DNA from: Hyparrhenia diplandra
Taxonomy: Eukaryota; Streptophyta; Magnoliopsida; Poales; Poaceae
Assembly (NCBI GenBank): GCA_015847255.1
Contig: JADLZK010012665.1
Location: 186,001 to 250,000, forward strand
Reading direction: 5' to 3'
Length of the DNA: 64,000 nt
Part shown: positions 46,739 through 57,700 of the stretch, piece after piece
Numbering within the stretch: position 1 is the stretch's first letter
How the letters are laid out: every line of letters starts with the position of its first letter
The notes under the pieces: generated by a model
What the model was told of the DNA's origin: nothing
Seen by the model: only the letters and a program-made list of their open reading frames with translations
Databases searched by the model: none
Program-made: the position numbers and the translations under genes

Positions 46739-47807
46739 ATGGCTGCCTGCGTAGAGCCCGCCGCCGTAGCAGCAAAGACCGGGCTGAAGAGGAAGCGCAT
46801 CGCCGTCGGGAGCACGGAGCAGTACGAGTTCGACGAGTCCAGCCGCCTCGGCGCAGGTTCCTACGGCGCCGTCTTCAAGGCGCGCCACCGCGTCACGGGC
46901 CAGGCCGTGGCCATGAAGCGCCACAGCCCGCCCGAGGGCGACCACACTACGGTGCTCCGCGAGGCGCGCTTCCTCGAGGACGCGAGCTGCGGCGGCGCCA
47001 ACCCGTTCGTCGTCGGCTTCCGCGGCGTCGTCCGCGATCCCGTCACCTGGAACATGTGCCTCGTCATGGAGTGCGCGGCCACCAGCCTCCACGACCTCCT
47101 CCGCAACCGCCCCGCCGAAGCCCGCCGCTGCCCGAGGCCACCGTACGCGCCGCCATGTGGCAGCTGCTTACAGGCGCCAAGAAGATGCACGACGCCCACA
47201 TCATCCACCGCGACATCAAGCCCCAGAACATCCTCGTCGACGAGGACCAGAGCATCGTCAAGATGTGCGACTTTGGGCTGGCCATATCCACCGACGAGCG
47301 TCCCCGTATGAGCAGGCCGGCACGCTGTGGTACAAGGCGCCCGAGATGCTGCTGGACAAGCCTGACTACGACACCAAGGTCGACGTCTGGTCGTTAGGCT
47401 GCGTCATGGCGGAGCTCGTCAACAACGGCAGGCCTCTGTTCCAAGGATCCCTCGACGACGGACAGCTCTGCGCCATCTTCGATGTGCTCGGCGTGCCTGA
47501 CGACAGCACGTGGCCGTGGTTCTCGTCGACGGCATTCGCCACCGTCGTGGTGCCGGAGCTGGACATGCAGCGCTACAACGTCCTGCGCGATCTGTTCCCG
47601 GAAACGAAGCTGTCCACGGAAGGATTCGAGGTGCTCAGTGGCCTGCTCACGTGCAACCCCGACAAGAGGCTGACGGCAGGCGCCGCGCTGGAGCACCCAT
47701 GGTTTGCCAAGGTCGACGCTCTGGAGATCCCAAAGAAGTTGAAGCCTGCGTCTGCGTTGCCTACGCCACACAAACGACAGAGGTTGCGTCGTGTTGTGTG
47801 CGTGTGA
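46739..47807 (+). CDS. CDK-like serine/threonine kinase (resembles rice CDKF-type)
   Basis: Intronless, about 356 residues once two missing bases are allowed for. Kinase motifs in order: glycine loop GAGSYGAVFKA, Lys in AVAMKRH, then Glu in LREARFLE, HRDIKPQN, DFGLA, and the APE region of a CMGC-type kinase (GTLWYKAPEM, then DVWSLGCVMAEL). The C-terminal lobe ends with PDKRLTAGAALEHPWF, and the tail is basic (KRQRLRR). The PSTAIRE helix of cell-cycle CDKs is replaced, so a cyclin partner cannot be assumed; from memory it is closest to the putative CDKF-2/CDKF-3 group of rice. Frame changes occur at about 47125 (C run) and 47302-47305 (CCCC; one more C restores ERPPYEQAG). Start: ATG 46739. 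It begins only about 170 bp after the subtilase duplication ends. Confidence 0.87.
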
Positions 47808-50095
47808 CTTAGATTTAATTCCCTTGATCCAGCTTGACATGTAAAATTAGTCTGTAGCTGTTATGAACAGATCGAGCTTAAGCTCCTGTAATGTAATGCT
47901 GTGAGCCTGTGATGATGTAAAACTGCATTATTTCAATTGATGAATCATTTTCTGTTGTCCTTTTGAATGAATTTCCCCAATTGATGAATCGTTTTTGGTT
48001 GTCCTTCAATGAATTTGATTCACCTTGATGTAACCATCACGGTGAGCGCTGAGGCACCTAGATGTCTCTGGATTTTGGTAATGCCAGATCTCTTGTTCTT
48101 TAGCAGGAGACAAACCGAGTAATGAAGTGAAAAATCATAACATGTGATTTCAGGAAGATGGAGATGTTACTGTGTACAGAAGAATAATGCCATGTGGTAT
48201 GTACAGTACTAACGAAAGCTGCAGAGGCAGATGAAATGCAGCAACTGAATGAACTCTGAAGTTCTGAACAGTGATGATTTTTTCACACTTGTTCTGATGC
48301 AAAATAATCGATTGATGACCTGCTTTTTGTTTCTAATTTTTGGTTTGTTTTCGGCTGATGAAATCTAGTGGTACTACTACTACTGCTGTTTCAGTAGCCC
48401 AGACCCATGTGCTATGTTGACTTGCTTGACTGGACCTTTTTCAGTTCTTGCTGGTTCTGAAGTGATATATTGTTTGAAGGTGGGCTGCCAAGGATGCTGG
48501 TGAACAGCGTCCAAGCCTGCCCGGCACAACCACAAAGGTTGCCATCGGAATTCCTCCTGGTCTGTATCACTTTGTTGTCCTACTGCTTCCTTCGCCTTAT
48601 TGGAGCCATTCCAATTCTTACAGGAGGTAGGACTACCAAGCCACATGTTGCTACATTCTCAAAGGTACTGACTGACGTACAAACCCATTGCATTCAGAAT
48701 ATATGATTGTTGGTTCGGCTTAAAAAATGTTGCCATTATCAGACCTGTAACCTATCTGTCACTTGAAAATGTTGACATTCAGAATACTAGGCGTTTCAGA
48801 GACCAAGGGCTCATGTACTAGGCATTCGTGCAACATTAGCCTGCCGCTTACCGGTAATTTCAGTCTCTTATCCGCTCAATGATCCATTGAACAACGTGAC
48901 CCAGTTAAACAGAAGTAATGTAATTGTTAGGCTCGAAGTTGTACTTGTTTCCTTATTGTCCTTTTGAGCTACATTCCCTGGACTTTTCAGTTACATTCTT
49001 TGAATATGGAAAATGCATTGTTTTTTTTTACCGAATTAGTATCCAGTAAGGCATCTAAGCTCATCAGAAACCATGTACTAGTATATATTAGTCTGAATCT
49101 GTTGCATCACTCTTACCTCACTTCATCACTGAAGATTGATGCATGTGAAATACTAGGTGTTTCCAATATGTCTTTCAGAATGTCGTTTTTCTACCTTATC
49201 CTTTTCACTCTCAAAATGGTACTCACGAACCTTGGCTTTGTTGATTCATGATTTCTCAAAAGAAAACTGCCAGGTTCCAAAATATGTAAATAAATTAAAT
49301 TAAATGCTTCACGGAGCCATGTCCAAATTTCTATTGAGAAAACAAAATAAAAGAAATCCTCGTCAAATTATATATACTGTTTCTGAACAAATATGTCTCG
49401 CTTGCTTTGCAAATTTCAGTGGCCAGACAGAGGACCATCCTGACCTTCTCAAGTACTCCTGTCAAGTAGACTGCAGGTGATGACAGAAAAAAACTCTTTG
49501 AATGTCCTGAGATGCATATTTATGCCATTTTCAACACATTATCGCCTTTCTAAGCAACTGCATGTTTTCTTCCACAGAGACACAGAGACAAAGGAAAAGT
49601 CCATTGGCATATTGAAAGGCAGAGACACGGTGTTATTTTTCTTGTCTATAAGGAAAATATGTCGGATATGCATAGCATAGTACTTTTTAATTCAAAACTG
49701 GAAGTAGATTGATTCCTGTCGCAAATTGCAGAGATTGGCAACTTTGATGAATTCAGAACAGTTTTTTTTCCTCTCTAAAAGCACAAGAAAAGGCAATGAG
49801 CCATTTGCATAAAAGATTGATCCCCAAATTCTTATTCAGTAAAGATGAACGTGCCTGAAGAAACTTGTGCAGTGTTCAAAAACGAAGAAAAGTACTGTTA
49901 CCAGATCAACCCACAACTACAGCCTTCGTTAGCCCTAAACAACAGAGAGTGTTAATTCCAGGGTAACGCACGAAGACAATAGAAACAGAACACACAAGTA
50001 CACCACACATGACAGATTGACAATCCTACAGGTAATCCTACCAGTGCTATCTGTAATCTCTGAACTAGTCATTGACCTATGATGCTATCATCAGA
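47808..50095. other. Intergenic region, no confident gene
   Basis: Just after the kinase a stretch of about 41 bp (CAATTGATGAATC...GAATGAATTT) is present twice in tandem at 47934-48014, in what is probably the 3' UTR. A frame at 48470-48706 looks weakly protein-like (EGGLPRMLVNSVQACPAQPQ) but is not recognised. The rest is AT-rich with several T runs. Confidence 0.5.
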
Positions 50096-51275
50096 TCAGT
50101 GATGATCAAACCACGACAAGAAACTATCAGTGTCATCGAACTCGTCGTAGATGCAAGTCAGCAGCTCCGGTTCCATGAAGTTCAGAGGGACCACAGACAG
50201 GGGAGCGCAGACGATGTCCATCGGCCTCTCTCCAATCTGATCACCGGCCGGTGGTGGCGGCAGCGGCAGCGGCAGCGTCTTCTCCAGAGGCAGTCGGCTC
50301 GCCATGGCTAGCTTCTGCTCGATCCCCACAACCGGTCCACTAACTGTTACCGCTGCGATCGGTTCTTGGCCGCCGCCGACAGGGATGGAGGACCCAGCCG
50401 TGGAGCTCTCCTCGCTGCAGTAGGCAACTAGCTGCAGGCCCGCGCTGGAACCCCGGCGGCGTCGGACGACGTGCTGCCGGCCGGGCAGGTCCGGCGGCGC
50501 CTGGTGCCGGTTCTCGCCGCTGAGAGCTGGTACTTCTTCTTGAGCGTGCCGTTCCAGTAGTTCTTGATGGCGAGGTCGGTCCTCCCGGGAAGCTGCGCGG
50601 CGATGACGGACCAGCTGTTGGGTGAACACACCACGCCAAGAAATTTGCAGCATGTCAGTGATAGTGCTGCAATTCTTTGCACTACATTTCTAATCTAGTG
50701 AGTAATTAACTGATATGAAATCAGTGAGTAAAAGACTGCAGTTGTTGCCGAATGGGTTAAAACTTGTGAAAATGATCATAGCAATTCGTGTTGTCAGATG
50801 CACTACTACTTGGACTTGCAGTGGACATGGAGAATGGGTTCATGCGAGACTTACCAGCTTCCCCACTTGCTGTACATCTTGCAGATGATCCTCTCCTCGG
50901 TCAGCGTGAAATTGCCGTGCTTCAGCCCCGGCCGGAGGTAGTTCAGCCACCTGGAACGGCAGCTCCGGCCGCACCGCCTCAGCCCTGCAGAGCGCCATTG
51001 AAAAAGCAATTTATTTTAGCTTTTTTCGAAAGCGTGCACTTAGCACGTATTTCATTAAGGGAAGTCAGAGTTTGAATACAAAGCATTACAACGATCATGC
51101 ATACATTACAACGATCATAAACACAATGCTAGCAAACAGAGATGAATGAGCAGTACGCATACGAACCTAAACTGTTGGCTAAGGCCTGCCAGCTGCGACC
51201 AATGCTCCCATGCCTCTGAATATGGTTTATGATCAGATCATCCTCCTCCTTTGACCACTTCCCCTTCTTGATCAT
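50096..51275 (-). CDS. R2R3-MYB transcription factor
   Basis: Three exons: 51275-51167, 50984-50855 and 50614-50096, with GT-AG borders at the intron positions usual for R2R3-MYB genes. R2 begins right at the start (KKGKWSKEEDDLIINHIQRHG) and runs into RCGRSCRSRWLNYLRPG. R3 follows: KHGNFTLTEERIICKMYSKWG, then SVIAAQLPGRTDLAIKNYWN. An in-frame stop upstream of 51275 fixes the ATG; most relatives have about 10 more residues before R2. The C-terminal part is acidic near its end (DEFDDTDSFLSWFDHH), a likely activation region. It is about 252 residues long. Exon 3 is one base short somewhere near 50440-50520, between the KKKYQLS region and VAYCSEESS, in a GC-rich stretch; I take it as a sequence error. 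The subgroup is not determined. R3 residue choices (SKWGSCWSVIAAQLPGR) are unlike the common flavonoid-type MYBs. Confidence 0.88.
51010..51130 (-). mobile_element. LINE 3' tail in MYB intron 1
   Basis: On the minus strand CTTAATGAAATACGTGC is followed by a short A-rich end at about 51015-51030, the typical 3' end of grass LINEs; the same motif ends the LINE near 41160. It is a 5'-truncated fragment inside the intron. Confidence 0.55.
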
Positions 51276-52955
51276 CCTCACCCTTTAGCTTGTATACTGA
51301 ACTAACATACTTGTCTCCCAGAGGTGGTACAGGAGTTCAATTTATAGGAATTGCCGATACTTATGAAACACCTAATGCATGATAATCTCGACGGTTTACC
51401 GTGGGGGTAAATATCCCTTTTTCCTTTCTTGTCATTTTGCCGTTTGTCCTGTGTTTATTTATACCCAACGATTCCTTATTCTCATAAAAAGAGAAAAAGG
51501 AAGTGGTGAAATGAAAGGGAGGGTAAAGAAAATAGAAATTTTACACCACATGATGAGCCGATGTGGCTCAGTCGCAAGTGAAAAACAAAAATGAATACCA
51601 TTCTGATGAAAAAAAGACTACTAGTACATGTGTTCTCGTAGCCGCGGCCTCCTTGGGCTTTTGCACAGCCTGTTAGTGAGAAAGAGACTTGACATATGTC
51701 CTAAGTCAAGTAAATATTACATATTACAGTTTTTTTTTAATCCAAATCAAACTATGCAGGGAGTCATCACAAATTTTAGGATTATAGCTTAATCACAGTG
51801 GTTTCTACGATGATCACAACGAGGTAACCCTTGTGGTGGACGAGTGACTAAATTGCGATATGTAATCTGCCGAATGATTGGTGCTCCTGGACACTCCTTA
51901 TGATCGGTGGTAATTTATTATTAAAGGATTTAGAAATTTTATTGGGGTCGACGGCTCCTGATAAACCCTCATAGGCCCGCCTTTGCCGCAGAGAGGAAAT
52001 TAGGAATCCACCTTGATGCATGGGTGAAGTATTGTAGGTGTTGACGTGTAGTATTTGTTTCTTGCGTTTACTATGCAACAGTCAGTGTTATCTAATTGCT
52101 TCAGATGCTTTTCAGTTTGGTTTAGAAGCCCTGAATCTTATGGCCTGTCAAGTGTTCTAGGGTTTGACGCAAGGATCCGAGTCTTCCTTTCAATGTTTAT
52201 TAGTGGCTCTATTGAGCCAGAGAGAGCATCACATATATTTGATGAACACCACTGGGAAGCAAACGATGGGTTCAGGTTCACCTGCTTGCAGATTGCACAA
52301 AGATTTAAGTATCGTTCTTATCGAGAACAGAGTGAATGCCACTAGTTCGTAAAGGCCATTCTTTCAAGCTAATACTGAAATGCAGACCGGCGCACATGGC
52401 AAGAACTCAGGTCTGTGTTACTTCGTGATCGTGCAGGACTGGCGCCAACCTTAAAACTGTATCCGTGATGTGAATATGTGATGTTGCAATCTAGTCTCAG
52501 TATGCCTCAATTTGCCTGGGGATATGGTCTGACCCCAAATTCCCAACATAAGGATGCATTCTGCAGTTCTGCGGGCAGTTAAACCGCGGAAGCAGTCAAA
52601 ATCCAGTTAATTTATCCTTTCAGATTCGAAACGACATAGATGGATGCAATTCGATGGATCTCCAGAAATGATTTAACACAGTTGGTGCACAATAAGATCA
52701 CAGAATCAACTCTAGTTCTCGACAATACCCGCATTCAGCATTTCAGCCAACTACGCGACCTAAACTTCGACGACGTACTAATCTTACTACTAGTAGCAGG
52801 ATAGCCAATAGTGGGTGGGACTTTGAACATCACGAGTTCTTGCAGCCAACAAAAGACACCAAGGTTGCATCCCCCTTACCATCCTAATCTAGACACCCAA
52901 TCCCCTCCTTCCTGAGTCCTGATGGGAGGAGGAGCCGTCAAGGATGGATGGATCT
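51276..52955. other. Intergenic region between MYB and dUTPase, nothing recognised
   Basis: Frames up to 96 codons exist (52055-52345 plus, 51848-52078 minus) without a recognised domain. The part next to 51275 should hold the MYB promoter, and 52700-52955 the dUTPase 3' UTR. Confidence 0.45.
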
Positions 52956-53691
52956 TCAGACGCCGGTGGATCCGAACCCTCCCTCGCCACGGACGGTGGC
53001 GTCGAGGTCCTCCACCTCCGCGACCTCAGGCGTCGCGATCACCTCGATGATCATCTGCGCGATCCTGTCGCCGGGCTTCACGGCGAAGTCGGTGTCCGAG
53101 TGGTTGAAGAGGATGACCCCCACGGGGCCACGGTAGTCCGCGTCGATCACGCCGGCACCCACGTCGATGGAGTGCTTCAGCGCCAGTCCCGACCTCGGCG
53201 CTGCAACGCGACCAGAACCCGGCCAAACATTTCGTCAAACACCCGCGGGGCGGAACGGCCGAACAAGAAACGGAGCAACGAAGGGAAAGAAGAGATGTCG
53301 CTCACCGATGCGCGCGTAGGTTCCGTGGGGATGGTGAAGCAGAGGTCGGTCGCCACTAGCCCTTGCCACGGGCCGGCACCACCGTCTCCACCGCACTGAC
53401 AAACAAACAACCAAAGAAACAGGACCGTCAACAGATCCGCGCGCCACTGGAGGATTTCCTGGGTATTTAGGGGCGGAGATGAAGGGTGTACCTCGAGAGG
53501 TCGTAGCCGGCGGCGAGGGCGGAGCCGCGGGACGGAAGGACGGCCTTGTCGGAGAGCTTCTTCACCTTGAGCAGTGGGGAGATCTTGGTGATCTTCTGGG
53601 GAGGCTCCTGGACAGACTCGGCGGGGGCGACGATAGGCTCCTGGACAGAGTCGGTGGCGGCAGCGGCGGCGGAGCCGTTGGTAGCGGCCAT
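52956..53691 (-). CDS. DUT: Deoxyuridine 5'-triphosphate nucleotidohydrolase (dUTPase)
   Basis: It splits dUTP into dUMP and pyrophosphate, keeping uracil out of DNA and supplying dTMP synthesis. Three exons: 53691-53492, 53395-53306 and 53200-52956, about 178 residues. All five trimeric dUTPase motifs are present: AAGYDLS, PRSGLALK, GVIDADYRG (with the catalytic Asp), GDRIAQMII and GEGGFGSTG. Exon 2 is two bases short: a G/C missing near 53359 (before LVATDLC) and one from the run at 53327-53330, so that IPHGTYARI is read in a wrong frame. I treat these as sequence errors. An upstream in-frame ATG (53802) would add 37 residues, but it sits in promoter-like DNA with E2F-type sites and a TATA-like box between it and 53691, so the second ATG was chosen. 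It lies about 1 kb from the 3' end of the G-beta gene, same strand. Confidence 0.92.
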
Positions 53692-53751
53692 GGCTGAGGT
53701 GCAGAGGCTTCTTCTTGGGGTTGAGTAGAGGAAGAGATTGCGGGGGCCGGG

Positions 53752-53800
53752 GCTAAATAGGCAGGCGGTGGCGCGGGAGATGGCGCCAAACTTTCCCGCC
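53752..53800 (-). promoter_or_regulatory. dUTPase promoter: paired E2F-type sites and TATA-like box
   Basis: On the plus strand TTTCCCGCC (53792-53800) matches the E2F consensus TTTSSCGC, and GGCGCCAAA (53782-53790) is a second E2F-like site in the other orientation one base away. On the minus strand CTATTTAGC (53752-53760) is TATA-like, about 60-70 bp before the chosen ATG. E2F control is known for many S-phase nucleotide enzymes, so this fits the gene. Confidence 0.65.
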
Positions 53801-54730
53801 ATCGTCTGCTCGCTCGAAATTTTCCTCAGCCGGTTCGCTCGGTCTCGGTCTCGGTCTCCGATGCGGTCTGCGGCCTGCCACCCATTTTAATGCCACCACC
53901 CACCAGGTACCTAGGACTAGGAGTACCAACAAACTTTTTCTTCGTTGCCGCAAAATCCGTTCGCTTTTTCCTCGGAGATTGCACGACCAAGCAACGCCAT
54001 ACTGTACATACAACAGCAGCCATACATACAAGAGCCATTCGGCGAGTAAAATGTTTTGGGTTTATATACGGGATTAAGAATGGGTGAAAAAAATGCGATG
54101 TATAGAAAACAAGGAGAGATTTGAAATAGATATAGGAGACGTATTGGGAAAAGAAAATTTGTATCATGAGAAGAGAGTGGTGCATTAAGAAGTGACAAGG
54201 TCAAGTACTTTGATACAAATTTAAATAAGAATATCCAATAGAAATGAATACACATAGCTTTGGATATAATCCCTCCCTCCCAAAGTAAAACCAAGATGAA
54301 AGTCTGTGGGGATACTAGCAGTGATTCAACGCAATGCAGAAATAAGTCACACCAACAAACACAGAATACATAGTACGCCACGGGAGGCTAATGTTCCTAA
54401 TTCGGCAAATGGGCAAACTGGTATGATAAATTGATTCCGGAATATACATGCTACTTCTCTAAATCTGAAAAGTAAAATGGTTGTACCAAGAAAAGGCAGA
54501 TCACACGTTACACATATTCTGGTAACAGTATAAACAGTTACTAACTCAACAAGATGTAGCCCTGAGACAAATTGCACTTTTTTCCATCAAACATAGGGCC
54601 TAGTGCACAAGATTCTATACTACAAAAACAACAAAGGGATTCCCAGGACAAGTCGAGTTGATCACCGATCACCATTGTCTGTTGTTAAGGAGCGACAGGG
54701 AACATACAACATGGGGACAAATGTTGGCCT
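53801..54730. other. Short intergenic region between dUTPase and G-beta
   Basis: It contains CTCGGTCTCGGTCTCGGTCTCC, a short tandem repeat of GGTCTC at about 53841-53862, and otherwise AT-rich sequence that should include the G-beta 3' UTR. Frames here are on the minus strand and lack domains. Confidence 0.45.
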
Positions 54731-57700
54731 TCAAACTATCTTCCGGTGTCCACTGAAGGCCCAAATCTGTAAATTTTTACCAATTGGCAACCGATGTCAG
54801 AAGTACTGAAATTTGCACTAAACTAATTTTTTATCTGGGAATTCTCAGGGTTAGCGATAGAATATGTGTTGAGTGCGGAAAAAAGAAGAGCATAATCCAT
54901 TATTCCATCCTAGGCATCAAGAACTAAGAAGTACTGGTATTTCAATCCAAAAGAGTATTCATTATCAATACCAAGATTTAATCACGCTGTACTCTAATGA
55001 AAGGCATTCACTTTAAATAGGGGTTTAACAAATAGCATAAGGTGAGTATGCACGTAGTACAACTACTACTACAGTTACAGTAGAACTTTTTAGTGTCCAA
55101 GGCATAAAAGTTCAACAAAACTGAGGAAACAGTCAATGAAAACTATCTGTCTTGAGTGTTCTTACCTTCAAATTTTTGTCCCAACTTCCTGTACACAATG
55201 CACTCCCATCAGATGACATCCCAAGGCAACTTATACGACCATCATGGGAGTTTTGCAGGTTTCCCAAATTAAGTACCACCTGCAAAATTTCAACAAAAAT
55301 TAACAAGAGAAGGTAGCATAAACAAAAATAATGAGAAACAGACAAAAAAAATGCGGAGTTGACCGCAAGCATTCACAATAACTTGAACTCGGATATGCTT
55401 TTTTAAATGCAGGTATACAATTATCGATTAAGTTGGCCCAATTCAAAACCAACATTCTAAACCTCTTGGCCTATAGCACTAACTAGGAATCTCTTGATAC
55501 AATTGAAGGTGATCTGCAACAGCATCCTCAAAATTTGTAAGCATGACCTATCCAGGTTGATGATGTGTGGACTAATATGGAAGGAACAGAAGCTAGGCTA
55601 CTTATTAATGGTCCTGGGCCAGTGCAAACATCAATTCATGTAATTGTGATAGTTGCTGAGGAGCATTTTCAAAGGGAAAATTAGGCAATTAGTTCATCAT
55701 ATTACATTGCTTTCCCCTGTGGCTAAATTTCACTTAATAATCACATTTGCAGCTTATGTTGCTACTGAGTGGGAATGGAGTTATGCTTATCTAACATAAG
55801 ATTTTATCACTAGTGTTAACTGCTTGCTGAACATTGCCTAACTATGAATTTATGTGGCTCACAAAAGTGAACTGTAATCAATTATGTCATATATAAGAAT
55901 GACTGGACAGTGGTGAAACAGTAAAAGTGTAACAGTAATTTGTCAATTATGGGCACTAATTTTTCTTTGTAATATAAAATAAGCTGTATTCATTCCATGG
56001 CAAATGGTAAAAAATGCAAACCTCAGCAAGAAGCGTGTCCCACACATAACAGTCACCATTCGAGAGTAACCAGCAAAAAGTAGCCTTCCTGATATTGAAA
56101 ATGCAATAGATGTAACAGTAGGTTGTTCATTATCATTTCTATCAGGCTCCCTACTGTACACCTGAAGTTGATGCCCTGTTCTCATATCAAATAATCTACA
56201 TGTGCCATCATCTGAGCCAGTACCAAACCTATGGCCATCAGGAAAAAACTTCACACTGTTAACGTCGCCCTCATGTCCATGGTAGGTTCGAACAGCTCGA
56301 CTTGCAATTCTGATATCCCACAGCCTCACAGTTGTATCACATGAGCCAGAGACAAACATATTCGTATTTGATGAGTTGATGGACACACTGAACAAGAAAG
56401 GGAAACATCAGAGAACTCAAAACCAAACAAGTACACAAAAAGAGTTTAGACTGAACCAGCACTTTCAGTTAACATTGTAAACAGCAACATTTATATTACT
56501 TTGATGATCATGTGTTGGCTGCAAAGACAACGCATTTGGCACATATCCATAGGTTAGACTAGTTGGTAAGTAGTGTGTAATTGTACTAGGGCAATTGCAT
56601 CCAGAACCAGAATAAGTGATGTAATATCAGCAACCTTAGGCAAGAGTGTTACCCAAATGCCTACTGTGCTACCACGTGAAGATCTTAGTACTCCAACTCC
56701 ATTCCAACAAACACGCGGCGCACATGCCCACACAATATGCACTGCCATGACATATCTCATGGTGGATCATTGAAACTAATCTGATGTTGTAGATGTTGGT
56801 CCATTTTCAATAATCAATAAACTTAGTAAATAGAAGTTTGACTTATGACGAACTAAAATAACCAACATTTTGGAATGGAAGGACTACTTGTTATTACTAA
56901 AATTACAGTCAGTGCTAAAAAGTAAGCTTTCATTGTCCAACTGTAGCAGCAGACAAATACAAAGCAGTCATTTATGTAGCCTATGTATGTAAACTTTATT
57001 CAACTCCACATGAATAATAACATTGACATATTGATAAAGCTAGCAACCTCGTCATGCAGCCTATGTTAAAAATGTATGTGAGAAGGTACCCATTAACTTT
57101 GAGGAGAGAAATTAGCAGCATTACACATGAAAATAAAATATGCAGTCCTCAAAGAACAGACAATTACCTTTGAACATCAGCTGTATGCCCTGATGGAAAT
57201 TCACCTCCAAATATTGATATCCTCTGTCCAGTAGTAACATCCCAAAGAACACATGTCTGATCACCGGAGCTAGTAATAAGGCGAAGTTTCCTGATCTGGG
57301 ACATATTGGCATGATGAAACATAGCCCTTGTGTCCAGTAAGAATTCTTGATACTGGCATGTTCCCATCTCTGTCTGCTTGAGAGTTGAGATTGAAAATAG
57401 AGCGCAGCGCTATCAAGACCACCACAGGCAACAGATTGGCCATTGGGTGCAAAAGCACACGTCATCACCCATGGGCAATGCAGCTTTATGGCATGCGTTT
57501 TCTGGCTTGTCAATGCATTCCACACAATTAACCTTCCATCTTGAGAGGCACTGACTATCCAATTCTTTTCAGGGGTCCAATCCAGAGAATATACCTGTGA
57601 TGACTTAGGAGTTAATAGGACACCACTAAACCATTTCATGTAGCAATTTTGCAAGTAGTATCCTACAAAGGAAGCTGAAGTGCTGGATTCCCAAGAACTA

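Noticed and set aside
53692..53802. dUTPase N-terminal extension from the ATG at 53802
   Set aside because: The intervening DNA holds E2F-type sites and a TATA-like box; the second ATG is the better start.
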